From Nereocystis luetkeana (lineage: Eukaryota; Sar; Phaeophyceae; Laminariales; Laminariaceae): a DNA stretch of 64,000 bases. The position numbers were made by a program, and so were the translations under genes. The stretch lies in contig JARUPZ010000016.1 of assembly GCA_031213475.1 (NCBI GenBank), positions 10,060,270-10,124,269 of the forward strand, given 5' to 3'. The notes beneath the pieces are model-generated. The model was given only the letters and a program-made list of their open reading frames with translations. It searched no databases and had not been told where the DNA came from. Positions within the stretch are counted from its first letter, which is position 1; the number at the start of each line of letters is the position of its first letter. Below, piece after piece: positions 49,111 through 56,062 of the stretch.

Positions 49111-50532
49111 CTTCGTGGCGCTGTTGATCGATATTTGCGACCCCCCTTTTTTGTTGGTCTCTCTCTCTTGTGATTATTACGGGGGACCATAGTTAACAGG
49201 ACCTATGGTATACATAAAAACCTATATGTTTAACCATTTTCACTAACAATATTTGGTCCTGTTAACTATGGCCCCCCGTAACAGCTCACTATGCCGAGAT
49301 GGAGAGCTGCGAGTGGCTCCGGCACAATGTAGGGCAGAGGCGCAACTTTGTTTCCTGCCCTCTGGCGCTTCCGACAACCGGCGACGGATCGCCAGCTTCA
49401 AGGTGATGCCAATTTCCCGGTGCTCTGTCGCGTGGCGTCATAATCCGGCTTCGCTTTTTTTTTTGTGCAGTTCGATTGCTATCAACGTACCATGCTTCCC
49501 ATATATATATATGTGTGTATGCCGTTTGGATATCCATGTGATGTGCCATTCGATTCGTATCAACGTTCCTCCCTGCCGTTACATATCAGGACCGTTGGGG
49601 TTTTCGTATTTCTCAACCTGTCCTTTTATATAGTACCGGACAGAGTGCCATGATACGTAGAACTCGGGATTCCACGTCGCGAACCGATATTCCACGTCGC
49701 GAACCGATGGCGTTTTGAAGCTACAAAATCGATTCGTACACTACTTTACGTATCAGGTCTTTTGTATAGTACCGGGCAGAGTGCCATGATACGTAGAACT
49801 CGGGATTCCACGTCGCGAACCGATGGCGTTTTGAAGCTACAAAATCGATTCGTACACTACTTTACGTTTCAGGTGGGATACGAAGTCGGTGCTACGTACA
49901 CACGAGAGGTTGGGCATCCTGATTCGTTTTTGTTTTTTGTTTGTTTTTGCGTTTTTACGTGTTTTACGGCCAGCCCCTCAAAGTTTGATGCTAATCTGCT
50001 TCGCGAGACCGATGTATCCACCTCTCGGTGGTCAATTGCCGCTGCCTTCCCCCCTGCCCCCCAAGGTTCCCGCACCTTACGCGGCGATCTTCAACTGCGA
50101 CACAGATGGCCAGGACCCCCCCCCCCGCCCCTTGCACAATGTGGGCGTAAGCAAATCGTTGTGGAGACATTGAACAATGTAGCAAACCCCACAAGGTGTC
50201 AGCAACCTCTCAATTCGATACGCCTAGAGGTGTGCTACATTCTTCAATTTCTCCACAAGGCTTTTAATTACGCCCGTCATTGTGCAGAGGGAGGAGAGTC
50301 CCCGCCACCTGTGGGGACAGCCCAGCCCGGCCGATGAAAAGAGAGTGTGGTTGTCGGTAACTGTCGTCAACTCGCGCATAGGCGTACCTCTTCTCGTCAA
50401 ATTCTGCGCGTGTCGCCGGAAAGTCGGTCTCTTCAACCATCTCGAACGCGGTCTCTAACCTTGGCACCGTGCATGTTTTTCATAGAAACTTGAACCTGCA
50501 TTCGCACGTTGTCGAAGTTACGAGCAGGGCCT

Positions 50533-50598
<66 letters not shown>

Positions 50599-50897
50599 CC
50601 TCTCTTTCTCTATCTTTATCTCTCTCTGTCTCTCTTTCTCTCCCTCTCTTTCTTGCTCTCTCTCTCTCTTCCTCCCTTCCTCCTGTCCGCCGTCGACGTC
50701 ACAGCCCTTCTTTCCGACGGTCTTGCGGTTCAATATGCGTGTCAATCGGGACAGCTCGCCGATCGCTGCATGCCTTCGCTAGCAACACGGCTGCTGGTAT
50801 GCGCGGCTGGCGAAATGACCAGGCGGGGGCTGGAGCTAGAGATACTCCGGCCGGGGGGGCAGAAGCGAGCGGGAGGCTGCTAGACCCTCGAGCGTAA
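35851..50897 (+). CDS. Rhomboid intramembrane serine protease, RBL15-like, complete, 8 exons
   Basis: Membrane-embedded serine protease cleaving substrates within or near their transmembrane helices. Exons: 35851-35928, 41487-41561, 42568-42660, 43682-43767, 44768-44951, 47873-47972, 49285-49402, 50705-50897; 308 codons, all junctions GT-AG with matching phases. TM1 is VPLCTLSVATLCIGLQV (about 11-27). Exon 3 holds the HGGLMHIAFN motif (His62, His67, Asn71). Exon 5 holds GFSG with the nucleophile Ser131 and the string TRSVFGMVRVPTRVYPWVLL. Exon 6 holds MGHLSG with catalytic His183. The closest family known to me is plant RBL15 (At3g58460), by that string and by exon 7 (EMESCEWLRHNV). RBL15 ends in a UBA domain; this protein stops after a Gly/Ala/Arg-rich tail and none was found. 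Intron 1 is 5.56 kb. First and last exons are the least certain. Confidence 0.9.
36286..37050. mobile_element. Family E-type element, 765 bp
   Basis: AGGGCGTGGCGTGTCCAAACA-type left end and TGTTTGGACACGCCCT right end. Sub-terminal CGAAATCGAAAAATCG / CGATTTCGATTTTCG repeats are also inverted. Lies at the start of rhomboid intron 1. Confidence 0.75.
37051..37466. mobile_element. Family E element, reverse orientation, left end lost
   Basis: Reverse complement of the 23-kb copy from CCCCAGAGAGC to GGTTAAGACACGCCCT. It abuts the 765-bp element directly. Confidence 0.75.
37930..38240. repeat. Tandem duplication, 2 x about 135 bp
   Basis: ATCTGAACGGAACGCGTTGG and CTCTGAACGAAGCGCGCTGG open two units that both run through CACCCTAG, CAGTGCTCACA and GGTGGTATGTGGCGT. 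Confidence 0.75.
39519..39561. repeat. (CAG)n microsatellite
   Basis: About 14 CAG units in rhomboid intron 1. Confidence 0.9.
39861..40150 (+). mobile_element. Family D SINE, diverged, interrupted by a MITE
   Basis: TTACGCGAGTCGACGAGGGA, then CTGTGTGACCGAGGATCTGA, a MITE, then GGAAGGAGAGAGAAGAGAAG. Head absent. Confidence 0.75.
39992..40096. mobile_element. Family A MITE nested in a SINE
   Basis: TTATGGGGG to CCCCCGTCA with TA on each side, splitting a family D copy between GAGTTACGAC and GTCGGAAGGAGA. Confidence 0.9.
40669..40774. mobile_element. Family B MITE
   Basis: TTAA left, TGAA right; a few bases inserted after CCCTTT. Rhomboid intron 1. Confidence 0.8.
40985..41300 (+). repeat. 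Dispersed repeat M, copy with MITE insertion
   Basis: GTGCCTGTCGTATCCAGTAC and GGACACTGGGTGTGCTGGAT are shared in order with 51,627-51,985. Confidence 0.75.
41120..41225. mobile_element. Family A MITE with a paralogous empty site
   Basis: TTTCGGGGGACC to GGTCCCCAGTAAA with TA each side. The related sequence near 51,890 lacks the element at this place. Confidence 0.88.
41487..41561 (+). CDS. Rhomboid exon 2
   Basis: Residues 27-51, VYVSWFDTSVNNFTL and on, the loop after TM1. Acceptor CCTCCCCAG, donor GAG|GTGTGG, phase 0 both sides. The fit to the RBL15 loop is modest but phase and order are right. Confidence 0.8.
42138..42207. repeat. Perfect hairpin in rhomboid intron 2
   Basis: CACGGGCCATACATTGCCTA pairs with TAGGCAATGTGTGACCCGTG with one or two mismatches, loop about 22 bp. 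Confidence 0.85.
42568..42660 (+). CDS. Rhomboid exon 3 (HxxxxHxxxN motif)
   Basis: Residues 52-82, YYRVLSAALLHGGLMHIAFN and on, TM2. The acceptor CGGCAG is short. An ATG 33 bp upstream would give a frame lacking TM1, so splicing to exon 2 is preferred. Donor CTG|GTGAGC. Confidence 0.92.
42775..43062 (+). repeat. Tandem repeat, 3 x about 90 bp
   Basis: Units contain GGGCGTGTCAAGGCCG, then TTTTAGTG and GTCAGTCAAGGGGTC, then ACGGCGGTCTAGG. Rhomboid intron 3. Confidence 0.85.
43400..43545. repeat. Family F element, short form
   Basis: CAGGGCTCTTGATGGGTC, ATCACGGATCGGATCGGG, CCGTGAACAGCCCCGCC. Rhomboid intron 3, about 135 bp before exon 4. Confidence 0.7.
43682..43767 (+). CDS. Rhomboid exon 4
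   Basis: Residues 83-110 plus two bases of Trp111, ERSIGTLALFFIVLWSIILG, TM3. Acceptor GGAACGCAG, donor TG|GTGAGT. Confidence 0.88.
43843..44121. mobile_element. Family C element, complete
   Basis: ACACGTCGGACAGATC to CATCTGTCCGATGTGT, an inverted repeat of about 16 bp, 279 bp in all. Rhomboid intron 4. Confidence 0.82.
44335..44385. mobile_element. Family B MITE fragment
   Basis: TTAACCCCTCCAGAGCTGCA with ATGTTTTGGGG, left half only. Confidence 0.5.
44383..44662. mobile_element. Family C element
   Basis: TATCGGACAGACCCTCTGC to ATGCTCTGTCCGGGGTGT, opposite orientation to the neighbouring copy 260 bp away. Confidence 0.78.
44768..44951 (+). CDS. Rhomboid exon 5 (GxSG nucleophile)
   Basis: Completes Trp111 and encodes residues 112-172 with RVVGFSGVIF (Ser131) and YPWVLLIVLS. 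Acceptor TTTTTTTGCAG, donor TCG|GTGAGT. Confidence 0.96.
45040..45235. mobile_element. Small inverted-repeat element
   Basis: GGTCCCTCTATAGTACCGGC against ACCGGCACTATAGAGGGAGC, with GTGCCGGCTGCCG repeats between. A related half is near 28,282. Confidence 0.65.
45429..45468. repeat. (TA)n microsatellite
   Basis: About 20 units in rhomboid intron 5, running into ACCAGGTATA. Confidence 0.95.
47048..47140. mobile_element. Family B MITE
   Basis: Right TTAA intact, left replaced by TAGC; ends otherwise perfect. Rhomboid intron 5. Confidence 0.87.
47230..47334. mobile_element. Family A MITE
   Basis: First of a cluster in rhomboid intron 5. Both ends perfect, TA each side. Confidence 0.92.
47399..47503. 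mobile_element. Family A MITE
   Basis: Second of the cluster, opposite core orientation, TA on the left. Confidence 0.92.
47528..47762. mobile_element. Three family A MITEs, two truncated, one complete
   Basis: Left-end fragments start near 47,528 and 47,585, each cut off after the core. A full copy runs 47,658-47,762 with right end CCCCCGTAG. Looks like serial insertion of the element into its own copies. Confidence 0.85.
47873..47972 (+). CDS. Rhomboid exon 6 (catalytic His)
   Basis: Residues 173-205 plus one base of Ala206, AVMPDISFMGHLSGILVGVL. His183 of MGHLSG completes the Ser-His dyad. Acceptor CGCCACCAG, donor AG|GTCAGC. Confidence 0.94.
47990..48130. repeat. Short tandem copies of TTCCGTGCTTGCCGAATG
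   Basis: The 18-mer occurs twice, with a further TTGCCGAATGCCC, in rhomboid intron 6. Confidence 0.7.
48480..48765. repeat. Tandem repeat, 2-3 x about 110 bp
   Basis: CCTGTCTGTTT, ATACTGACTTT, CATGCACTCGCGCAGAGTCG, TCCGATCT, CGAGCTTAA repeat twice; a third CATTCGCGCAGTGTCGCATC follows. Confidence 0.85.
49038..49110. repeat. (CAA)n microsatellite
   Basis: About 24 units in rhomboid intron 6. Confidence 0.95.
49177..49281. mobile_element. Family A MITE against a splice acceptor
   Basis: TTACGGGGGACC to GGCCCCCCGTAA, TA on the left and CA on the right. The AG of rhomboid exon 7 follows immediately. Confidence 0.93.
49285..49402 (+). CDS. Rhomboid exon 7
   Basis: Residues 206-244 plus two bases of Ser245, HYAEMESCEWLRHNVGQRR and on, matching the region after TM6 of RBL15. 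The acceptor CAG lies 3 bases past the end of a family A MITE. Donor AG|GTGATG. Confidence 0.85.
49621..49873 (+). repeat. Tandem duplication, 136 + 115 bp
   Basis: TATAGTACCGG, CAGAGTGCCATGATACGTAG, then ACACTACTTTACGT, twice; the first unit has an extra 21-bp ATTCCACGTCGCGAACCGAT copy. Rhomboid intron 7. Confidence 0.9.
50095..50235 (+). repeat. Dispersed repeat N, copy 1
   Basis: GATGGCCAGGACC, a C run, TGCACAATGTGGGCGTA, TTGAACAATGTAGC; shared with 52,450-52,615. Confidence 0.7.
50536..50690 (+). repeat. (TC)n tract of about 150 bp
   Basis: Almost pure pyrimidine, ending about 15 bp before the acceptor of rhomboid exon 8. Confidence 0.95.
50705..50897 (+). CDS. Rhomboid exon 8 (stop codon)
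   Basis: Completes Ser245 and encodes residues 246-308, a soluble tail rich in Ser, Ala, Gly and Arg ending ASGRLLDPRA then TAA. The acceptor GACGTCACAG follows about 150 bp of pure CT-type tract. A further exon cannot be excluded. Confidence 0.75.
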
Positions 50898-51626
50898 AGA
50901 CGCCATCCATCTCTTTGTAATCATATTTGTTTCCTGAGGTGTTTTTCCACTCCAGAGTTGTTCTAGGCTGCATTATTATGACCACGGACTGCTGTAGACT
51001 TTGTGTATGACTTGGCGCAAGAACAGCACCGAACGAGACCATCAGATTTCGTGGCCACGGCGGGCTAGATAGATTTCTTGGAAGTCAGCTACGCACGGGA
51101 GTGAAAACATGAGAACATACCTGGTATTACGAACGGACCATGCGGTTAATATGGCGGAACCACGCACGATAATATTTGGCCTAAAAAGGCAATTTTTTAA
51201 TCTGTCGGTACTCGTACCGGTTCGGTTTAGATAGCGAGGACTTGCTGCTTTCTTTTTTAACGTCTGCAGGAAACTTGGTGTCGGGCCTGATCATACGGTC
51301 CGCATCGGCAGCGTTTTTGTACGTTCGGGAGGAAATCCGGTTCGATACATGGCGTTTTTGTACATTTTGAGGAAAATTGCAGTCAAATCTGCTATGAAGA
51401 GTTGCTTTTCGCGCAAGCGTGCACCATCGGTCCTCTCTCTGCCTTGGATTTTCGCCGAATTCATCCATACAATTTCGCTCTGGTGTCTTTGGAGATGGGG
51501 TCGTGCAGAGCCGACGGCCTTCTGCGCTTGGTAGACCGGTACTTTCTTGGTGCCATAAGCAGTGGGGTCGAGCGGTATATACTCCCGAGGGGTTCGCGCC
51601 CGTCTGTGTTTCGATTTTTCTCTCTT

Positions 51627-51985
51627 TCATAAATTGTGCAGCCGTGCCTGTCGTATCCAGTACGATGACATGGCACTGCGTTGTCTACTCTGCTCACTGC
51701 AATAATAATGTTGTATCTGTGCTGTGTCGTACAGTAGCTTTTCATAAATTGTGCAGCCGTGCCTGTCGTATCCAGTACGATGACATGGCACTGCGTTGTC
51801 TACTCTGCTCACTTCATCATAATGTTGTATCTGTGCTGTGTCGTACAGTACCTGGTAGCTTTTTTTCACGACAGAGCTTGTATCTCTGTACATTAGGATT
51901 AAGGAAGAGGCGCGGACACTGGTTGTGCTGGATGTCTACGGGTACAAAAAATGGTTTAAATACGAAGAACACACACACCGCCGTC
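51627..51985 (+). repeat. Dispersed repeat M, copy with tandem head
   Basis: A 114-bp unit with TTCATAAATTGTGCAGCCGT is doubled, followed by GGACACTGGTTGTGCTGGAT. No MITE here. Confidence 0.8.
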
Positions 51986-52089
51986 CCAGTGCTTCGTGCT
52001 TCGCGCCTGTGTACGCCTGTTTTCGGTGCTCTCTCACAGAAGGGTGACGAGCACAGTCAGAAATTATTCACGCATCGGGAAGATCGCAA

Positions 52090-52428
52090 TCTAGACCATC
52101 TAATTAATCTACTATCTTTTCTTGCCGTTACAAGGTCCTGCGCAGGATCTGTCTACAACCTAGCTTGCCGCTGTGAGACGCTGTGCAGGATCTGTGTACG
52201 AGGTGTATCTTGCCGTTATGATATGCTACTGCTGTGTAGGATCTGTAGAGTACAAGACCCGACCCAGGAAACATGCTCTATTAGATCGTGCTGGTTATAT
52301 ACGGTTCCCACCCGGCAACGTTAGCTACTAGGATACAGATCAGTGATATATCGGCCCTAAAATATCTAGGTGATAAAGTGGGATATGATCTATATGTATC
52401 TGATTTATCTGATCTGTTCAATGTGTAC
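52090..52428. mobile_element. Family C element, expanded
   Basis: The segment CTTGCCGTTA...GCAGGATCTGT occurs three times in a row before the rest of the element. Confidence 0.65.
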
Positions 52429-52449
52429 ATTTTTATAAGGCTGTAGTAA

Positions 52450-52615
52450 GACTCAAGTGGCAGCTGTGTAGAAACACAGGTGGCCGGGACCCCCCCCCCC
52501 CCCCTTGCATAATGTGGGCGTAGACGCATCCTTGGAGAGATGTTGAACAATGTAGCGCGCCGGTAGGCGTACCGAATTGAGAGGTTGTTGACACCTTGTG
52601 GGGTGCTCTACAGTG
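52450..52615 (+). repeat. Dispersed repeat N, copy 2
   Basis: GGTGGCCGGGACC, a C run, TGCATAATGTGGGCGTA, TTGAACAATGTAGC; its right part is inverted relative to copy 1. Confidence 0.7.
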
Positions 52616-52734
52616 TTCAAGGCCTCCACTATTAATAGTTGTTTTTTTTCATAGCCACTTTTTGCAAGGGGGGTACCTGTGTTTGAAAGTCAACCCAGAG
52701 GGGGGTCACTACTAATACCGATAGCGTCGGGTTT

Positions 52735-52870
52735 GTCCACTTCTCGGACATACCAAATCAGATCAGATCAGATCTGAATAGATCCCCAATTCATTTTCTA
52801 CAGCAGATTATTCATACATCAAGCAGATCCCCGATGTTGTAAGTATGATCTGCACGATGTATAGTGGATA
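52735..52870. mobile_element. Family C fragment
   Basis: CTTCTCGGACATACC with AGATC repeats, then ATGATCTGCACGATGTATAG; truncated. Confidence 0.5.
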
Positions 52871-52905
52871 ATATTTTCCGGCGGGTGCGATGGGTATGAC
52901 GCGGC

Positions 52906-52993
52906 TCTCAACTATTTTAGGACTGCAGCTCCGCTTGGAGACAAACCACCCTAACTACAATTAGCTTGTCCCCAAAACGGATCTCCTAAAACG
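52906..52993. mobile_element. Family B MITE, diverged
   Basis: ATTTTAGGACTGCAGCTCCG on the left, CCCCAAAACGGATCTCCTAAAA on the right with part of the end deleted. Confidence 0.65.
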
Positions 52994-53123
52994 TTCGCTA
53001 GGTAAGACCAATGACTCCCACGGTAGAGGTTGCAGTTTTTTGCCTTCTGAGGCAGTTTTTTTTCCGACCGGTTGAGGTCCTCAAGTGTCCAACTACCTCA
53101 AGGTTAGCGAGCTATCTTCACTA

Positions 53124-53228
53124 TTACGGGGGGCCATAGTAAATAGGACCAAATATTGTTAGTAAAAATAGGTAGATGCATAGGTTTTTGTGTCTACTGT
53201 AGGTCCTATATACTATGGTCCCCCGTAA
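53124..53228. mobile_element. Family A MITE
   Basis: Near-perfect ends, TA each side, intergenic. Confidence 0.93.
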
Positions 53229-53489
53229 TACTGTTGGCCGGGTTTCGCGAACATTCTTACTCGAGGTAATGCTCCTGATGAGAGTCGGGAGGCATTGCGC
53301 TCCTCGGGGAAGGAGCTAAGGGAATAAGTCACCGCCCCTACCACCGAATCTTATGGCACGGTTCTTGCGCAACGTATGATAACCAGCAAAAAAGTAGGGT
53401 CTCCAGGGTGGATTATCTACCGTACTGTCGATCCTCTGGTCTGTCCGATTTGTGCCCATTATTGGTGTCGGGATTGTGCATCACTACTA

Positions 53490-53594
53490 TTACGGGGGAC
53501 CATAGTTAATAGGACCAAATATTGGTAGTAAAAATGGTCAAATATATAGGTTTTTATGTACACCACAGGTCCTATTAACTATGGTCCCCCGTAA
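53490..53594. mobile_element. Family A MITE
   Basis: Perfect ends, TA each side; an ACCAGGTATA motif touches the right end. Confidence 0.93.
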
Positions 53595-53877
53595 TACCAG
53601 GTATAGTAGTAGTGTCGGGATTGTTTCGGTACCGTTAGTGTCAGGCTCCTGCTCGGGCGATTTCATGTTTTTTTGACGCACAGAGACCGTCTCATATTAT
53701 GATGCGTACACAAATAGTCGCGGTTTAATCTATATCACCACCCTCCTACCAGGCATCGATGGTGTAAACTCTTCTCCGATGGAAAACGCCCACTTGGCTT
53801 TGTTCAAATATACTACTGCTACTGCTGCTGCTACTACTACTAATATGATACTACTACAGTACTACTACTGTACCTGG

Positions 53878-54110
53878 TGCACGATTCGACACGAGTCAAC
53901 TAGGGGAAAAATGAGTACACTAGTTCTCTCGCGATAAAAATGTAAGGTAAGAACCGTACTGTAGTGGCCAGGGGGGAGGAGAGCCTGCTATGTCACCCCG
54001 GATCTAAGTTGCAACTATTGATAAGAGGAGAGAAAAGAAGGGCAAAGAAAATGAATAGGATGGGAAACACATATAGGCCCATAGATACTGAGGAGCGCGA
54101 AACTAAAGGT
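53878..54110 (+). mobile_element. Family D SINE, old copy
   Basis: CACGATTCGACACGAGTCAA, CTCTCGCGATAAAAATG and TGCTATGTCACCCCGGATCT in order. Confidence 0.7.
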
Positions 54111-54479
54111 ATGACGCGGAATTCCCACGGATGCATTCCCACGCGGAATACCCACCCACGCACGCAAAAAAAAACACCCGTGGTATATATATATATACCC
54201 ACGCGGAAAATCATCGGATCATACATCGAAGTATACTCCCAGGCGGGAAGCCGACAGAAAAACCCCACTGGAAAAAATGTGCCAACAACTGGTTTTGGTA
54301 TTTCTGTTCTGGATCGGAACGCGACATTGTGAACGTTTCTTTCTCGCCCGTCTCTTTAGAGCGATTGGTTTTATTTCTCGTGTGTTCTGCCACGTTGCTC
54401 CTTTTGTCCTACTCCAAGAAAAAAAAAAAATGTTCACACACTTTCAGTTCAAGTAGCTTGCCCCCCCCCAAATAAAGTG

Positions 54480-54770
54480 GGTGCAGGTCCAATCCAAATG
54501 AGGTGACCCCTTTCCGGGACCCCGAGACAGGGCAAAACACAATGGTTGGTAACTTTGGTGTCATCAACCATCTACGAGGGGCGCGAGTGAGCGTTCCAGC
54601 AAAAGCACGGGCGGGACCGTTGCTGCTGGCCGTGCTGCCGTACGATTCCTTGCTTTCAACCATCGTAACTCGGACACCAACCATTGCTTCCTCCCCCAAT
54701 CCCGCAAGAGGCCACAACAAATGGTGGACATAACCGTCACTTTTTATCGTATCTTTTTCCCCTCTCAAGT
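54480..54770 (+). repeat. Dispersed repeat P, copy 1
   Basis: GTGGGTGCAGGTCC, AATGGTTGGTAACTTTGGTG, CATCAACCATC, later ACCGTCACTTTTTATC; shared with 55,195-55,410. Confidence 0.65.
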
Positions 54771-55067
54771 ATGATCAAGCCTCGAGGGAATTAGCCCCTG
54801 TAGGAAGGACCTCGCTCCCGTTTCGAGGACACAGCAGCACTACTGTACCACTCGGAAATATAAATGTGTGAAATACGTTTCTGTGGTCATAAGTGCGGCA
54901 CTATATAATAAGGGTTGACGCTGCCACCAGCACGGAGGATGCGCTCTTCGACAAAACATGGTATTGCTGTCATACAGCATCAGCCAAGATACGCCCCCCC
55001 CCCCCGGGGGTCCCAACAAACCTCTCATGCCACACAGGGGGGGGAGGGGGGGGTACTCGATAGGAGA

Positions 55068-55130
55068 GATGTACTCGATCTCATGCATGGCCGCAGCCGT
55101 ATGACAAGGGGGGGGGGGGGGGGGGTTACC
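55068..55130 (+). repeat. Family H fragment with poly(G)
   Basis: GTACTCGATCTCATGCATGG, CCGCAGCCGTATGAC then 18 G. Confidence 0.55.
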
Positions 55131-55194
55131 ATTTAAGAGAGGGAGGCGTGAGGACTAGTAATAGTAGACCTCTCCTGAACCCTTCGGGTGTTGA

Positions 55195-55410
55195 AGACAG
55201 CGACCACACCTATGGTTGGTAACTTTGGTGGCATCAACCATTGAACCGTCTACCATTAATAGGAGCAGCGTGAGCGCCCAGACGTACCGGAACATCGTAT
55301 CACCCTCCTCTTCTCCGAATCACGCAGTGGCGGTTGGTGAAACCGTCACTTTTCACCTCTCAATTTTGCCCCTCTGATTGCCCAACAGGGTCAAACCGGA
55401 ATGGGTGCAG
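55195..55410 (+). repeat. Dispersed repeat P, copy 2
   Basis: TATGGTTGGTAACTTTGGTG, CATCAACCATTG, later ACCGTCACTTTTCACCTC and GGGTGCAGC. Confidence 0.65.
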
Positions 55411-55686
55411 CTTTCAGTGTCCGTGGGTGGGGTACCTCAGGCCACGTAGACCTCCTCCCTTAAACCGGAATGGTCTACTAGTACACTGGTAGCGTTTAGT
55501 ATGACTGCGCGAAAAATCCCATTGAGCCACTCTAAAATCGGCGTTTCTCTTCCAAAAAATCCCATTGACCCTCTCCAAAATCGGCCATTTCTCTTCCAAA
55601 AAAACGAGATCTCCCAGGTCGTGGCAGCAGTCCACACTGGTTGCCCGACTCATCAAGACTAAAATTCCCCCCCTTGGGTGGGACTG

Positions 55687-56062
55687 CTAAACGTCGTGGT
55701 AGATCGAGCACTCCCTCAATTCCTGGAAAATATCTTCAGGCTTTGAGCGCCGCTTTCCCCCTCCCTCTCCGGCCTCCTTTTTCTCATTCCCGTCCGGGCT
55801 TCCGCCTCCTCCCTTGGTCTTTTTTCTCGCGCGTCTGGTAGTCCTGGCTCTAGTTTTCTGGGAAGTTTTAGTTTTCTGGGAAGTCTTTCGGGCGTGCTCC
55901 CTGCCCGCGGCGACGACGCTCTCAGAGCCGCTACTGGCTTTCTCGCCTTCCTGGTTGCTCCTGTCCGATTCCGCCCTATCTTCCTCGCTAGTCTCTTTGT
56001 TCCGTGCTCGCACTTCAGACTCCTTGCGTTTTTCATCGCGACGTCTGCTGGCGGCTACAAAC
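55687..56062 (-). CDS. GCK-like gene, terminal exon
   Basis: Completes an Arg codon and gives 124 residues, FVAASRRRDEKRKESEVRA and on, a strongly charged tail ending ELRECSIYHDV then TAG. Acceptor CCCCCCAACAG. Contains a short internal duplication (KTSQKT twice). Confidence 0.75.

Larger units (their letters stand above)
50898..55686. other. Intergenic between convergent rhomboid and GCK-like genes
   Basis: Repeat-dense: tandem duplication at 51,627, GATC-rich elements at 52,090 and 52,735, two family A MITEs, one family B MITE, a degraded SINE at 53,880 and a repeat pair at 54,480 and 55,195. No gene seen. Confidence 0.6.

Noticed and set aside
50469-50704. Ser-Leu repeat protein frame
   Set aside because: Translation of the (TC)n intron tract; only the part after 50,704 is exon.
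51181-51630. Minus-strand frame of 149 codons
   Set aside because: No homology, no splice partners, and it contains locally duplicated non-coding sequence.
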